Below are positions 8,540-16,867 of a DNA stretch of 38,421 nt, in pieces; positions within the stretch are counted from its first letter, which is position 1, and each line of letters starts with the position of its first letter. The DNA lies in contig CALCJD010000089.1 in assembly GCA_937960895.1 (NCBI GenBank), forward strand, positions 1 through 38,421. The letters are read 5' to 3'. Made by a program: the position numbers and the translations under genes. The stretch is from an uncultured Spartobacteria bacterium (lineage in GTDB: Bacteria > Verrucomicrobiota > Verrucomicrobiia > Chthoniobacterales > Terrimicrobiaceae). The notes beneath the pieces are model-generated. The model saw only the letters and a list, made by a program, of their open reading frames with translations, did no database searches and was not told the origin of the DNA.

Positions 8540-9325
8540 ATGCCGCTCTGGCTGCAGGTGATCATCCTCGGGTTTGTCGAGGGCCTCACCGAATTCATTC
8601 CCGTCTCCTCCACCGGCCACCTGCTCATCGTCGAGCATTGGGTGGGCGGACAGAAATCGGATCTTTTCAACGTTGTCATTCAATGTGGGGCGGTTTTGGC
8701 CGTCCTGCCCCTTTTCCGGGCGCGCATTGCCATGCTCCTCCGGTGGCGCGAACCCGCCAGCCGCGATTTGAACCTCAAGATCTTTGCGGCGTTTTTCCTG
8801 ACTGCGGTGGGGGGCCTCCTTCTCGACAAGGCCGGCTTTGAACTCCCCGAAACGGTCCCTCCCGTCGCCACCGCCCTCATCATCGGAGGACTGGTGTTCA
8901 TCGGGGTCGAGATGGTTCTGAAGAAAAGGATCCTGAACGATCAGATCACGTGGACCATTGTGATCATCGTCGCGCTGGCCCAATTGGTGGCGGCCGTCTT
9001 CCCGGGGGCGTCGCGTTCGGGATCGACGATCATTTTTGCCATGCTCTTCGGGCTGAACCGGGTGGCGGCCACGGAGTTTTCCTTCCTGGTGGGCATCCCG
9101 ACCCTGCTTGCGGCGGGCGCCTTCAAGATTTTCAAGGCCCTGAAACACGGGGTGCATGAGGACTGGGCCATGCTCGCCCTCGGCACGGTGGTGGCGGCGG
9201 TCGTCTCCTTCATTGCCGTCAAATGGCTGCTGCGCTACGTGCAGTCCCACACCTTTGTCAGTTTCGGCATCTATCGCATTGTGCTGGGAATCCTTCTCCT
9301 GGCCCTACTTTGGCCCAAGGCATGA
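8540..9325 (+). CDS. uppP: Undecaprenyl-diphosphatase (BacA family)
   Basis: Integral membrane phosphatase that converts undecaprenyl diphosphate to the monophosphate, recycling the lipid carrier for peptidoglycan and other envelope polymers. The protein has 261 aa, close to the usual 265-275. The first signature, EGLTEFIPVSSTGH at 14-27, holds the paired glutamates and H27. The second, PGASRSG at 154-160, holds the catalytic arginine R158. The rest is a series of hydrophobic helices. BacA homologues often confer bacitracin tolerance. The gene follows glnB by 18 bp, and its TGA overlaps the ATG of the next gene, so all three are probably one transcript. Confidence 0.96.
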   Translation: MPLWLQVIILGFVEGLTEFIPVSSTGHLLIVEHWVGGQKSDLFNVVIQCGAVLAVLPLFRARIAMLLRWREPASRDLNLKIFAAFFLTAVGGLLLDKAGFELPETVPPVATALIIGGLVFIGVEMVLKKRILNDQITWTIVIIVALAQLVAAVFPGASRSGSTIIFAMLFGLNRVAATEFSFLVGIPTLLAAGAFKIFKALKHGVHEDWAMLALGTVVAAVVSFIAVKWLLRYVQSHTFVSFGIYRIVLGILLLALLWPKA

Positions 9326-9744
9326 CCCTCATCCCTCCCGATCTGCAAGCCGCCGTCCTCTGCGAGGACGTCCGCACGGAAATCAGCGGACAGCAAACCC
9401 TCGTCGGAGTGATCGGCGTCATTCCCGCCCCGGTTGTTCCGATCGGCGTTTTCAAACTCTGCCTGTTCACCCGTTGGTGCGGCGGCGTGGGGGAATTCAC
9501 CCAGCGTTCGCTCATTCTCAGCAGCGAGGACGAGGCCCCGCTGGCCCAGGCCGAGGTGAAGTTCAAACTGCCGGAAATGAACTCGCACGTAACGAACGTC
9601 CATGTGTTCGGCGGACTCCAGTTTGCCCGCCACGGCATCTACACCGTCGAGATCCGGCTGGATGGCGAAATCCGCCTGCGGTTTCCCCTCCCGGTCGTGC
9701 CGGTGAAGCCACAGCCCCAGCAGCCGCCGCCGGGGACGAATTAG
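9322..9744 (+). CDS. DUF6941-like protein of unknown function
   Basis: A 140-residue protein without signal peptide or membrane segment. The N-terminal block PPDLQAAVLCEDVRTEISG followed by QTLVGVIGVIP resembles the DUF6941 family, whose members begin with a CEDVR-like stretch. The remainder looks like an all-beta fold, and the last 20 residues are Pro/Gln-rich and probably disordered. The start ATG at 9322 overlaps the uppP stop (ATGA). The frame is open for 33 more codons upstream, but that would lie inside uppP. The function is unknown; coupling to uppP hints at an envelope or stress role, which is only inference. Confidence 0.72.
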   Translation: MTLIPPDLQAAVLCEDVRTEISGQQTLVGVIGVIPAPVVPIGVFKLCLFTRWCGGVGEFTQRSLILSSEDEAPLAQAEVKFKLPEMNSHVTNVHVFGGLQFARHGIYTVEIRLDGEIRLRFPLPVVPVKPQPQQPPPGTN

Positions 9745-9773
9745 GCCATTCCGCCAACGCGGGGAATCTCTTC

Positions 9774-10541
9774 TCAGAACTCCAGGTCCTCTCCGTCCTC
9801 GGGCAGATAAACCTCCCCGACGCCGGCCAGTTCGCGGTCGCAACGCAACTTGATCTCCCCGCGCGACTCCTCCTCGTAGGTGCCCGCGACATGGGTCAGG
9901 CAAAGCGCCCCGATTTTCGCCCCGGACAACACGGAGATCAGATCGTCGAGGGAAAAATGCGCCAGCTCGCAAATCAGCAGATCCATCGGCCCCTCCAGGA
10001 CCGGGACGAGGTCCCGCGCGGATCCGAGGTCGCCGCTGTAGACCATCCGTTTTTGCCCCTGACGGATGTCGAAAAGAAAACTTTCAATGCCCGGGTCCGC
10101 CAGTTCCCGGCGGATCCGGTCCAGGTGTGACGTGGAGTGCGGGGTGACGGTGAGGTTTCCGAATGTCACCGCCCGTCCCGCCTGCCAGCCGAAGGGCTCG
10201 AGGGCAAACGGCAGAGACGGCAGAAACACCGCCCGCAGCCATCCCTGGAGGGGGCCGATGAGGTGTTTCGGAAGCCCCAGCGGCAGCTTCCGGGTGCGTC
10301 CGTGCAACCAGCTTGCCTGCAACAGAAGCGGCAATCCGCCGACGTGGTCGGAATGGCCGTGGGTGATCCAGACGGCGTCGAGTTCCTCCAGGGAAATGCC
10401 GAGATTCAGCAATTGACCGCTGCAAGGCTCCCCGGCGTCCAGCAAAATCCGGGCGTCGTCCATCTCGAGGAGGAGGCTGGATTGAAACCGACCGGGCAGA
10501 ACATCACCCGGCCCCGTCCCGAGAAAAGTCACGGAAGCCAT
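9774..10541 (-). CDS. Metallo-beta-lactamase-fold hydrolase (RNase Z-like)
   Basis: A 255-residue metallo-hydrolase of the RNase Z/PhnP-like branch. The N-terminal FLGTGPGD motif is typical of that branch. The zinc-binding signature is THGHSDHVGG (H61, H63, D65, H66). Further ligands are expected in TPHSTSHLD, in the aspartate of MVYSGDLGSA and in LTHVAG near the C-terminus. The substrate may be tRNA 3' ends, cyclic nucleotides or phosphodiesters; sequence alone does not decide. The open frame extends far upstream, but everything before MASVTFLG is the antisense of the divergent peptidase gene. The two starts are 81 bp apart, leaving room for a shared promoter region. Confidence 0.82.
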   Translation of the reverse strand: MASVTFLGTGPGDVLPGRFQSSLLLEMDDARILLDAGEPCSGQLLNLGISLEELDAVWITHGHSDHVGGLPLLLQASWLHGRTRKLPLGLPKHLIGPLQGWLRAVFLPSLPFALEPFGWQAGRAVTFGNLTVTPHSTSHLDRIRRELADPGIESFLFDIRQGQKRMVYSGDLGSARDLVPVLEGPMDLLICELAHFSLDDLISVLSGAKIGALCLTHVAGTYEEESRGEIKLRCDRELAGVGEVYLPEDGEDLEF

Positions 10542-10622
10542 TGTGCAACGATAGGCGCCATGCAACGGCGGCACAAGTTCGCGGCTCGAAAAAGTTGCGC
10601 CCTCCCCCGAACCGGACGTAAA

Positions 10623-11396
10623 ATGGATTTTTCCATGGGTTTCCTCCGCAAGCATCTCTACTGGATCTTCCTGTTTGGCCTCGTGGCCGGGTTGATCAGC
10701 GCGCCGTCCCCGCAGACGGCCCGCACGCGGTTGGCCGACGGATTCGATCAACCCGTGGGCAAACCGGACGGGGAAGGGTATTATCGCTCGCGGGGGTTTC
10801 GGCCCAACTACCACATGGGCGACGACTGGAACGGCATCGAGGGGGGCAACAGCGACTTGGGCAAACCGGTTTATTCCACCGCCAATGGCATCGTTGTGCT
10901 GGCCCGGGACATGCGGATGGGCTGGGGCAACCTGGTCATCATCCGGCACACCTTCCTGGAGGACCAGAAGCTGAAAACCGTCGACTCCGTTTACGCCCAC
11001 CTCAACGAGATCATGGTTCGCGAAAACCAACAGGTGGTCCGCGGCCAGCAGGTGGGAACCATCGGCACCAACCGGGGCATGTACACGGCCCACCTCCATT
11101 TCGAGATCCGCAAAAACATCTACATCGGATACAATCAGCGCGGATTCGCGAAGGACTACAGCAACTACTACTCGCCCATCGCCTTCATTGAGGCCCGGCG
11201 CAAACTGCCCGGCGCCGGACGCAGCGCCCTCGTGCAGATCAACACGTTCGACATGGGACGGGGTCAGCCCCCCTCCGGGGTGGACTCCCTCCGGACCGCA
11301 CAAAACAACCGCGGAAACTCCCGGGTGTCATCGCCCTCCCCCTCGCCCAAAAAATCCTCCAATTTCCGCGTCAACCGCTTCGAGGATTCCTTTTGA
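10623..11396 (+). CDS. Secreted M23 (LytM-type) zinc peptidase
   Basis: Predicted periplasmic peptidoglycan endopeptidase or LytM factor of 257 aa. The N-terminus has a basic stretch and a hydrophobic segment (YWIFLFGLVAGLISA) consistent with a signal peptide. The peptidase domain carries the first zinc motif NYHMGDD (H and the second D), a histidine in VYAHLNE, and the second zinc motif TAHLHFEIR, so all four active-site residues appear to be present. The domain is short and is followed by about 75 residues rich in Ser, Pro, Asn and Arg, probably unstructured. There is no LysM or SH3 domain. In-frame ATGs at 10623 and 10635 both precede the signal segment. The gene ends 48 bp before lpxI. 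Confidence 0.86.
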   Translation: MDFSMGFLRKHLYWIFLFGLVAGLISAPSPQTARTRLADGFDQPVGKPDGEGYYRSRGFRPNYHMGDDWNGIEGGNSDLGKPVYSTANGIVVLARDMRMGWGNLVIIRHTFLEDQKLKTVDSVYAHLNEIMVRENQQVVRGQQVGTIGTNRGMYTAHLHFEIRKNIYIGYNQRGFAKDYSNYYSPIAFIEARRKLPGAGRSALVQINTFDMGRGQPPSGVDSLRTAQNNRGNSRVSSPSPSPKKSSNFRVNRFEDSF

Positions 11397-11444
11397 ACGA
11401 GAGGCGCTTGTCAGCCCGGCAGCCGGCCCGTTAGCTTGGAAGGC

Positions 11445-12278
11445 TTGAGCACACCGGAATCCCTATTTCTCATTGCAGGCGGCGGCCGCTACCCGGCCTT
11501 GGTCATTGCCGGTGCCCGGGCCGCCGGCGTGCGCCGGATTGCCGTTGCCGCCTTTGAAAAGGAAACTCCGGAGTCCACCGCGGCGGCGGCCGACGAGGTG
11601 CATTGGATGAAGGTCGGCCAGTTGGGAAAACTGCTGGCCGCGGCCAAAAAATCCGGCGCCCGGCATGCCATGATGGCCGGTCAGATCGCCCCCGGGAATC
11701 TCTTCAATCTTCGGCCAGACTGGCAGGCCCTGGTCCTGCTTGCCCGGCTGAAGCGGCGCAATGCGGAAACCCTTTTCGGGGAGGTCGCCCACCAGCTCGC
11801 CAAGGTGGGCGTGGAGGTTCTCAAGGCCACGACGTTCCTGGAGGATCACATGGCGCCGGTCGGCCACATCGCCGGACCGAAGATCAAAAACCGCCGGATC
11901 GAGGACATCCGGTTCGGTTTTGAAATCGCCAAGGAAACCAGCCGGCTCGACATCGGACAGACGGTGGTCGTGCGCAACGGCACCGTGTTGGCCGTGGAGG
12001 CCTTCGAGGGGACCAACGACTGCATCCGCCGGGGAGGCGCCCTCGGCCGCCACGACGCCATCATGGTCAAGGTCACCAAACCCAACCAGGACATGCGCTT
12101 TGACGTTCCGGTGATCGGCGAAAGGACGGTGGAGGTCGCCCGGGAGGCCGGTGTGCGCATCATCGCCATGGAAGCCCTCTGCACCCTCCTGCTTGACCGC
12201 CCGCGCGTCTGCGCCGCGGCCGCGGCCGCCGGCATCACGCTTTACGGCATTTCGGAACAAAACGGATTTTCACAATGA
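11445..12278 (+). CDS. lpxI: UDP-2,3-diacylglucosamine pyrophosphatase LpxI
   Basis: LpxI hydrolyses UDP-2,3-diacylglucosamine to lipid X and UMP, the step before LpxB in lipid A synthesis; it replaces LpxH in many lineages. The protein (277 aa) shows the N-terminal LFLIAGGGRYPALV block. The conserved C-terminal half includes DIGQTVVVRNGTVLAVEAFEG, GTNDCIRRGG and a KVTKPNQDMRFDVPVIG stretch. Start choice is uncertain: no ATG fits, and TTG codons occur at 11436 and 11445. The second is preferred because the family begins only a few residues before the LIAGGG motif. The downstream order lpxI, Gfo/Idh, lpxB supports the assignment strongly, and the stop overlaps the next start (ATGA). Confidence 0.93.
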   Translation: MSTPESLFLIAGGGRYPALVIAGARAAGVRRIAVAAFEKETPESTAAAADEVHWMKVGQLGKLLAAAKKSGARHAMMAGQIAPGNLFNLRPDWQALVLLARLKRRNAETLFGEVAHQLAKVGVEVLKATTFLEDHMAPVGHIAGPKIKNRRIEDIRFGFEIAKETSRLDIGQTVVVRNGTVLAVEAFEGTNDCIRRGGALGRHDAIMVKVTKPNQDMRFDVPVIGERTVEVAREAGVRIIAMEALCTLLLDRPRVCAAAAAAGITLYGISEQNGFSQ

Positions 12279-13303
12279 GCGGTTCTTCTTCTCCTCTTCG
12301 CACCGGAGTGGTCGGGGTCGGTCACATGGGGGTCAATCACGCCCGTGTCTACTCCGAGCTCCCGGGGTCGCAGCTCACGGCGGTTTACGACAGCAATCCG
12401 GAAACCGCCCAGCGGGTGGCCAAAAAATACCACACCCGGGCCGTCGGCTCGCTGGAGGAATTTGCCGGCCTGGTGGATGCGGCCACGATCTGCACGCCGA
12501 CGGTCACCCATTTCGAAATCGGGAAGTTCCTGCTCGAACGCGGCAAACACCTTCTCATTGAAAAACCCATCGCCGACACCCCGGAGGCGGCGCGCGCGCT
12601 TTCGGAACTCGCCGCGGAAAAACGCTGCGTGCTGCAGGTCGGGCACATCGAGCGCTTCAATCCGGTGCTCGCCGCGCTGGAACGCAAGCTGCGGAATCCC
12701 CGCTTTCTCGAGGTCACACGTCTGTCGCCCTATCCCAACCGGAGCACCGACGTGGGCGTGGTTCTGGATCTCATGATCCATGACATCGAGATCATTCTCC
12801 ATATCGTCCGCTCGCCCATCGTGAGTCTCGACGCCGTGGGCATTTCGGTGCTCAGCAAGGGCGAGGACATCGCCAACGTGCGCTTCCGTTTTGAGAACGG
12901 CTGCGTGGCCAATGTGACCGCCAGCCGCATCAGCCAGGACCGCATCCGCAAGATCCGCGTTTTCCAGGAAAACGCCTACCTCTCGCTCGACTATCAAAAC
13001 CAGTCCGGCTACCTGCTCCGACTGGCCGGAGACAACGAGGCGGAGAGCTCCATGCTCGGCAAGCTGGTCGGGCTGGCCACCGACACGTCCATCGTCACCG
13101 CCTTCAACGGCCGCCGCATCGTGCGCGAGCCGGTCGAGGTGGAAAAAGGCGAACCCCTGCGCAACGAGCTCGAATCCTTCCTGCAGTGCGCGCGCGAGGG
13201 CGCGAAACCGAAGGTTTCCGGACAGCAGGCGGCGGACGCGCTCGACATCGCCCTGGAAATCACCCGCCGCATCGAAGAAGCCGATCCGCGAAAGAAAAAA
13301 TGA
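12275..13303 (+). CDS. Gfo/Idh/MocA-family oxidoreductase in the lipid A operon (GnnA-like candidate)
   Basis: NAD(P)-dependent sugar oxidoreductase of 342 aa. The Rossmann nucleotide-binding motif is GVVGVGHMGVNHA (11-23), and EKP at 96-98 supplies the lysine typical of this superfamily. VGHIERFNP is a recurrent feature of family members that sit in lipid A clusters, and the second domain includes VLDLMIHDIEI. Its position between lpxI and lpxB suggests a role in modifying UDP-GlcNAc or a lipid A intermediate. One precedent is GnnA, which oxidises UDP-GlcNAc at C3 before transamination by GnnB. No GnnB-like aminotransferase is present in the window, so this is a hypothesis. The start overlaps the lpxI stop by 4 bp; lpxB begins 49 bp after the stop. 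Confidence 0.88.
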   Translation: MSGSSSPLRTGVVGVGHMGVNHARVYSELPGSQLTAVYDSNPETAQRVAKKYHTRAVGSLEEFAGLVDAATICTPTVTHFEIGKFLLERGKHLLIEKPIADTPEAARALSELAAEKRCVLQVGHIERFNPVLAALERKLRNPRFLEVTRLSPYPNRSTDVGVVLDLMIHDIEIILHIVRSPIVSLDAVGISVLSKGEDIANVRFRFENGCVANVTASRISQDRIRKIRVFQENAYLSLDYQNQSGYLLRLAGDNEAESSMLGKLVGLATDTSIVTAFNGRRIVREPVEVEKGEPLRNELESFLQCAREGAKPKVSGQQAADALDIALEITRRIEEADPRKKK

Positions 13304-13352
13304 CACCGGCATTCCCGCGGAGAGCCCCTCGGCGTCCGATTCCTCCCGCCCC

Positions 13353-14519
13353 ATGAAGGCATCGCGCACCCTTTGGATGGTCGCCGGCGAGGCCAGCGGC
13401 GACGCACGGGCTTCCGAGCTCATGAACGCCCTGCGGGAACTGGATCCGTCCCTGCGTTTCCTTGGCGCGGGCGGCCCGAAGATGCAGGTTCTGGCGGAGG
13501 CGCCCTTTGACAACTGGATCGCCGAGGCGGGTGTTCTGGGGCTCTGGGACGTGCTGAAACACTACGGGTATTTCCGGAGGAAATTCCACGCGATGCTCGC
13601 CGACATCGCCCGGGAAAAGCCCGACGCGGTTCTTTTTGTCGATTACCCCGGATTCAACCTGCGCCTCGCCCGGGCCCTGCGCGACCGGGGGTTTCCGGGG
13701 AAAATCCTCTACTACATCAGTCCGCAGGTCTGGGCGTGGAACCGGGGCCGGATCAAAAAGATGGCCCGCATCCTCGACCTGATGATCTGCGTGTTTCCCT
13801 TCGAGCAGCCGATGTATGAGGCCAGCGGACTCCACACCGTCTTTGCCGGACATCCCCTGCTGGAATCGCTCGCCCGGGAAAAAACCGGCGCCCCCCGCGA
13901 GGAAAACCTGCTCGGCCTTTTCCCCGGCAGCCGCTCGCGCGAGGTGAAACGCATCTTTCCCCCCATGGTGGAAGCGGCCAAAATCATTCTGGCCCGCCGG
14001 CCGGAAACGCGTTTTGAAGCCGCCGCCGCCAGCGAGGAACATGCCGCCCGCATGCGGCAGATGGCCCTCGGCGTGCCCATCGCCATCCGCTGCGGCAATG
14101 CGCACGACCTCATGCAGCGCGCCACCGCCGGCATCGTCTGCTCCGGCACCGCCACGCTCGAGGCGGCCTACTTCGGACTCCCCTACTGCCTCATTTACAA
14201 GGTCGCCTGGCTGACCTTTGAAGTCGGACGCCGGCTCGTCGACGTCGACTGTCTCGGCATCATCAACATTCTGAACAATTATCGGAAAAACCCTCCCTCC
14301 GACCCGCGCCTGCCCGCCAAACCGGCTCCGCACGTGGTCCGGGAATTCATCCAGCACTTTGCCACGCCATCGGCCCTGGCCGGTGAGGCGCTGCGGCTTT
14401 TGAATGATCCCGCCGCCCGCGAAGCCCTCGTTCGCGAGGAACAGGAGCTGGTTTCCCTGCTGGACGGCGAAGGGGCCAGCCGGCGTGCCGCGCAGGCCGT
14501 GCTTGACAATTTGCCCTGA
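13353..14519 (+). CDS. lpxB: Lipid-A-disaccharide synthase
   Basis: GT19 glycosyltransferase that condenses lipid X with UDP-2,3-diacylglucosamine to form lipid A disaccharide 1-phosphate at the inner membrane. The protein has 388 aa, the usual size. Family landmarks are VAGEASGD near residue 10, VLFVDYPGFNLRLA, YYISPQVWAWNRGR, VFAGHPLLE, LFPGSRSREVKR and CSGTATLEAAYFGLP. The start is ATG at 13353, close before the conserved VAGEASGD. It follows the Gfo/Idh gene by 49 bp and precedes the adenylate cyclase gene by 27 bp, which suggests one transcript. Confidence 0.97.
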   Translation: MKASRTLWMVAGEASGDARASELMNALRELDPSLRFLGAGGPKMQVLAEAPFDNWIAEAGVLGLWDVLKHYGYFRRKFHAMLADIAREKPDAVLFVDYPGFNLRLARALRDRGFPGKILYYISPQVWAWNRGRIKKMARILDLMICVFPFEQPMYEASGLHTVFAGHPLLESLAREKTGAPREENLLGLFPGSRSREVKRIFPPMVEAAKIILARRPETRFEAAAASEEHAARMRQMALGVPIAIRCGNAHDLMQRATAGIVCSGTATLEAAYFGLPYCLIYKVAWLTFEVGRRLVDVDCLGIINILNNYRKNPPSDPRLPAKPAPHVVREFIQHFATPSALAGEALRLLNDPAAREALVREEQELVSLLDGEGASRRAAQAVLDNLP

Positions 14520-14546
14520 TTTCCCGAGTTCCTGCCGAGGCAGGCG

Positions 14547-16016
14547 ATGCGCTTTCGAACCAAGGTCTTTCTCCTCTTCCTGCTGCTCGCCGTGTTGAGC
14601 AGCACCTTGGTGGTTGCCATGCTCTACTGGCCCACGCGCACGCTGTTTTTCGACCTCATGCAGTCCAACGTCCTTTCCGTCGCGGCGACGGCGGGGGCGA
14701 TGCTTGATGCCGAAAAACACGAGCAGGTCAAAACCCGCGCCGACCAGGACACCCCCGCCTACCGCGAACTCGAGCAGCAGCTTCGCCGGGCCCGCGATGC
14801 CAACCGCCGCAAGGACATCGACGTGCGTTTCATTTATTCCATGCGCCCTTACGCCAAGGATCCGCGCATCGCGGAGTTTGTCATCGATGCGGAGGAGGAC
14901 GGCGTGGACAAATCCAACGTGGGCGACATCTACAAGACCGACAATCCCAACTACCGCGTGCGTTTCAACGACTATCAGGCGGATGAGGAATTTGTCACCG
15001 ACCAGTGGGGAACCTGGCTCACCGCCAACGCCCCCATCCGGAACGCCGAGGGGGACGTGGTCGGGGCGGTCGGCGTGGACATTCAGGCCACCGAGGCGGT
15101 GAAGCGTTTCCAGGGCCTCCTCTACAGCGGCGCGCTGGCGCTCGGGCTTTCCCTCATTGCCGCCTACGCCCTGGCCAGCCTCGCCGCCAACCGCATCTCG
15201 CGGCCGCTGCATGCCATTCGCGCCGCGGTCGAGCGCATTGCCTCCGGGGATTTCAACCGGAAGGTGGAGGTCACAACCAACGACGAATTCGGCGAGGTCG
15301 CCGCCGCCATCGACAAGATGGCACTGGGGCTTCAACAGCGCGAGGATCTTCGGAATGCGCTCACGCGGTACGTGTCCGAGGACGTTCTGCATGATGTCAT
15401 TTACACCGGAAAATCCGCCGACCTCTTCAGCAACCGCAAGAAGGTGACCGCGCTCTTTGCCGATGTGCGCGGCTTCACCACGCTGTCCGAGCAACTCAGC
15501 CCCGAAAAGACCGTCGACCTGCTCAACGATTATTTCGAGAAGATGATCGAGGCGGTCTTCCGGAACCACGGCCATCTCAACAAGTTCATGGGCGACGGGC
15601 TGATGGCGCTCTTCGGAGCGCTGCGCGACGACGACTACCAGGAGGAACACGCCATCAACGCCGCGCTCGACATGCGCAGGGTGCTCGGTGAGCTGCAGGA
15701 AAAATGGTCCGCCGCACAGGACAAATCCCGCCACAACGTGGTCGAACTGCGCATCGGCATCGGCATCAACACCGGCCTCGCCATCGTCGGCAACATCGGC
15801 TCGAAGCGCCGCATGGAATTCACCGCCATCGGCGATTCCATCAATCTCGCCTCGCGCCTCGAACAGGCCACCCGCGAACACAACGTTGACATCCTGGTCA
15901 GCGAATACACCTTTGTGGCCGCCCGCAGTCAGTTCCCCTTCCGACCCTGCGGCGAAATTCCCATCAAAGGAAAAACCCAAACCGTCCGCACCTACACCAT
16001 CGACACCAGCACGTGA
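14547..16016 (+). CDS. Membrane sensor class III adenylate cyclase with HAMP domain
   Basis: A 489-residue receptor-type nucleotide cyclase. Helix 1 (about 7-27) and helix 2 (about 191-213) flank a periplasmic sensor of about 160 residues that ends in GDVVGAVGVDIQ, a typical Cache-like ending. A HAMP linker follows (about 212-265). The catalytic domain carries metal-binding D306 (FADVRGF) and D350 (KFMGDG), purine-specifying K346 and T426 (EFTAIGD), and transition-state residues N433 and R437 (INLASRLE). The Lys/Thr pair is that of class IIIb adenylate cyclases, so cAMP is the expected product, and all catalytic residues are present. The GTG start of the HIT gene overlaps the stop by 4 bp. 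A link between cAMP signalling and lipid A genes is suggested by position only. Confidence 0.93.
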   Translation: MRFRTKVFLLFLLLAVLSSTLVVAMLYWPTRTLFFDLMQSNVLSVAATAGAMLDAEKHEQVKTRADQDTPAYRELEQQLRRARDANRRKDIDVRFIYSMRPYAKDPRIAEFVIDAEEDGVDKSNVGDIYKTDNPNYRVRFNDYQADEEFVTDQWGTWLTANAPIRNAEGDVVGAVGVDIQATEAVKRFQGLLYSGALALGLSLIAAYALASLAANRISRPLHAIRAAVERIASGDFNRKVEVTTNDEFGEVAAAIDKMALGLQQREDLRNALTRYVSEDVLHDVIYTGKSADLFSNRKKVTALFADVRGFTTLSEQLSPEKTVDLLNDYFEKMIEAVFRNHGHLNKFMGDGLMALFGALRDDDYQEEHAINAALDMRRVLGELQEKWSAAQDKSRHNVVELRIGIGINTGLAIVGNIGSKRRMEFTAIGDSINLASRLEQATREHNVDILVSEYTFVAARSQFPFRPCGEIPIKGKTQTVRTYTIDTST

Positions 16017-16528
16017 ACGAAGAATTCCCGAAAGCGCACCTCGAATCCCTCTGGGCCCCCTGGCGGGTGGAATATTTTCAGACGCAGGACCAGCCCGGCA
16101 GCACCGACTTTCTCACCGCGGCCGCCCAGGCCACGGACGATGCCGCCCATCTGGTGGTCACCCGCCGGAAGAGCACCTTCCTCATCATGAACAAATATCC
16201 CTATTCGTCCGGGCATCTCATGGCGGTGCCGTACCGGAAGGTCTCGGACATGGCGGAGTTGGTGGAAACCGAGGTCCTCGAACTCTGGCAGCTGTGCCTC
16301 CACGCCCAGCGCCTGTTGCGGGAGGCCGTGAAGGCCCAGGGGTTCAATGTCGGCTGGAACATCGGCAAGGCCGCCGGCGCCGGGGTCGCCGACCATCTGC
16401 ACCTGCACATCGTTCCGCGCTGGGTGGGGGATGTGAATTTCATGACCGTCCTCGGCAACACCCGCGTCATCCCCGAAGGCTTGCGCCCCATGTATGACCG
16501 GCTGATCGCCATCCAGAACACCCTATGA
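16013..16528 (+). CDS. HIT-family protein, Ap4A phosphorylase/hydrolase-like
   Basis: Histidine-triad nucleotide-binding protein of 171 aa. The triad HLHLH at 128-132 is followed by IVPRWVGDVNFM. The extended WVGDVNFM tail and the N-terminal ESLWAPWRVEYF segment are characteristic of the subgroup that contains the mycobacterial Ap4A phosphorylase Rv2613c. The expected reaction is cleavage of dinucleoside polyphosphates or related nucleotides in the cytosol. The start is GTG, overlapping the cyclase TGA (GTGA); no ATG lies nearby in frame. The stop in turn overlaps the ybjQ start. Coupling to a cyclase raises a possible role in nucleotide second-messenger balance, which is inference. Confidence 0.9.
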   Translation: MNEEFPKAHLESLWAPWRVEYFQTQDQPGSTDFLTAAAQATDDAAHLVVTRRKSTFLIMNKYPYSSGHLMAVPYRKVSDMAELVETEVLELWQLCLHAQRLLREAVKAQGFNVGWNIGKAAGAGVADHLHLHIVPRWVGDVNFMTVLGNTRVIPEGLRPMYDRLIAIQNTL

Positions 16529-16851
16529 TCGTCACCACCACCCTCGACGTCGAAGGTTACCGCATCAAGGAATACAAGGGAGTGGTCCGCGGGATCACCG
16601 TCCGTTCCCCCACCATCGCCCAGGGGCTGCTCGGGGGACTGAAGAGCATCGTGGGCGGACGCATCGGCGCGTACACCCAGATGTGCGAGCAGGCGCGCCA
16701 GCATGCCTATGACGACATGGTCGCGCATGCGCAGCAGATGGGCGCCAATGCCATCGTCGGCGTGCGCTACGACGCCTCCGAGGTCGGCCCCCAGGATTCC
16801 GCCACGGAGGTGCTGTGCTACGGCACCGCGGTTGTCATCGAACCGGCCTGA
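16525..16851 (+). CDS. UPF0145/YbjQ family protein
   Basis: A 108-residue protein of the UPF0145 (YbjQ) family. The conserved landmarks are the short N-terminal strand with EYKGVVRGITVRS, then Q-ARQHAYDDMVAHAQQMGANAIVGVRYD and a C-terminal YGTAVVIEP. Family members form pentameric or larger rings of unknown function. Length and both ends fit the family (about 105-110 aa). The ATG overlaps the HIT stop (ATGA). It is the last gene of the plus-strand run; a GC-rich hairpin follows 16 bp after its stop. Confidence 0.92.
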   Translation: MIVTTTLDVEGYRIKEYKGVVRGITVRSPTIAQGLLGGLKSIVGGRIGAYTQMCEQARQHAYDDMVAHAQQMGANAIVGVRYDASEVGPQDSATEVLCYGTAVVIEPA

Positions 16852-16867
16852 GATCCCGCGGCGGCGC

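Noticed and set aside
9774..11303. 509-aa minus-strand frame as one long protein
   Set aside because: Only the part after 10541 resembles a metallo-beta-lactamase fold; the rest is antisense to the M23 peptidase gene and has biased composition.
13260..15980. 906-aa minus-strand frame opposite lpxB and the cyclase
   Set aside because: It is a composition artefact of GC-rich coding DNA: the plus-strand frames encode full-length LpxB and adenylate cyclase with all motifs.
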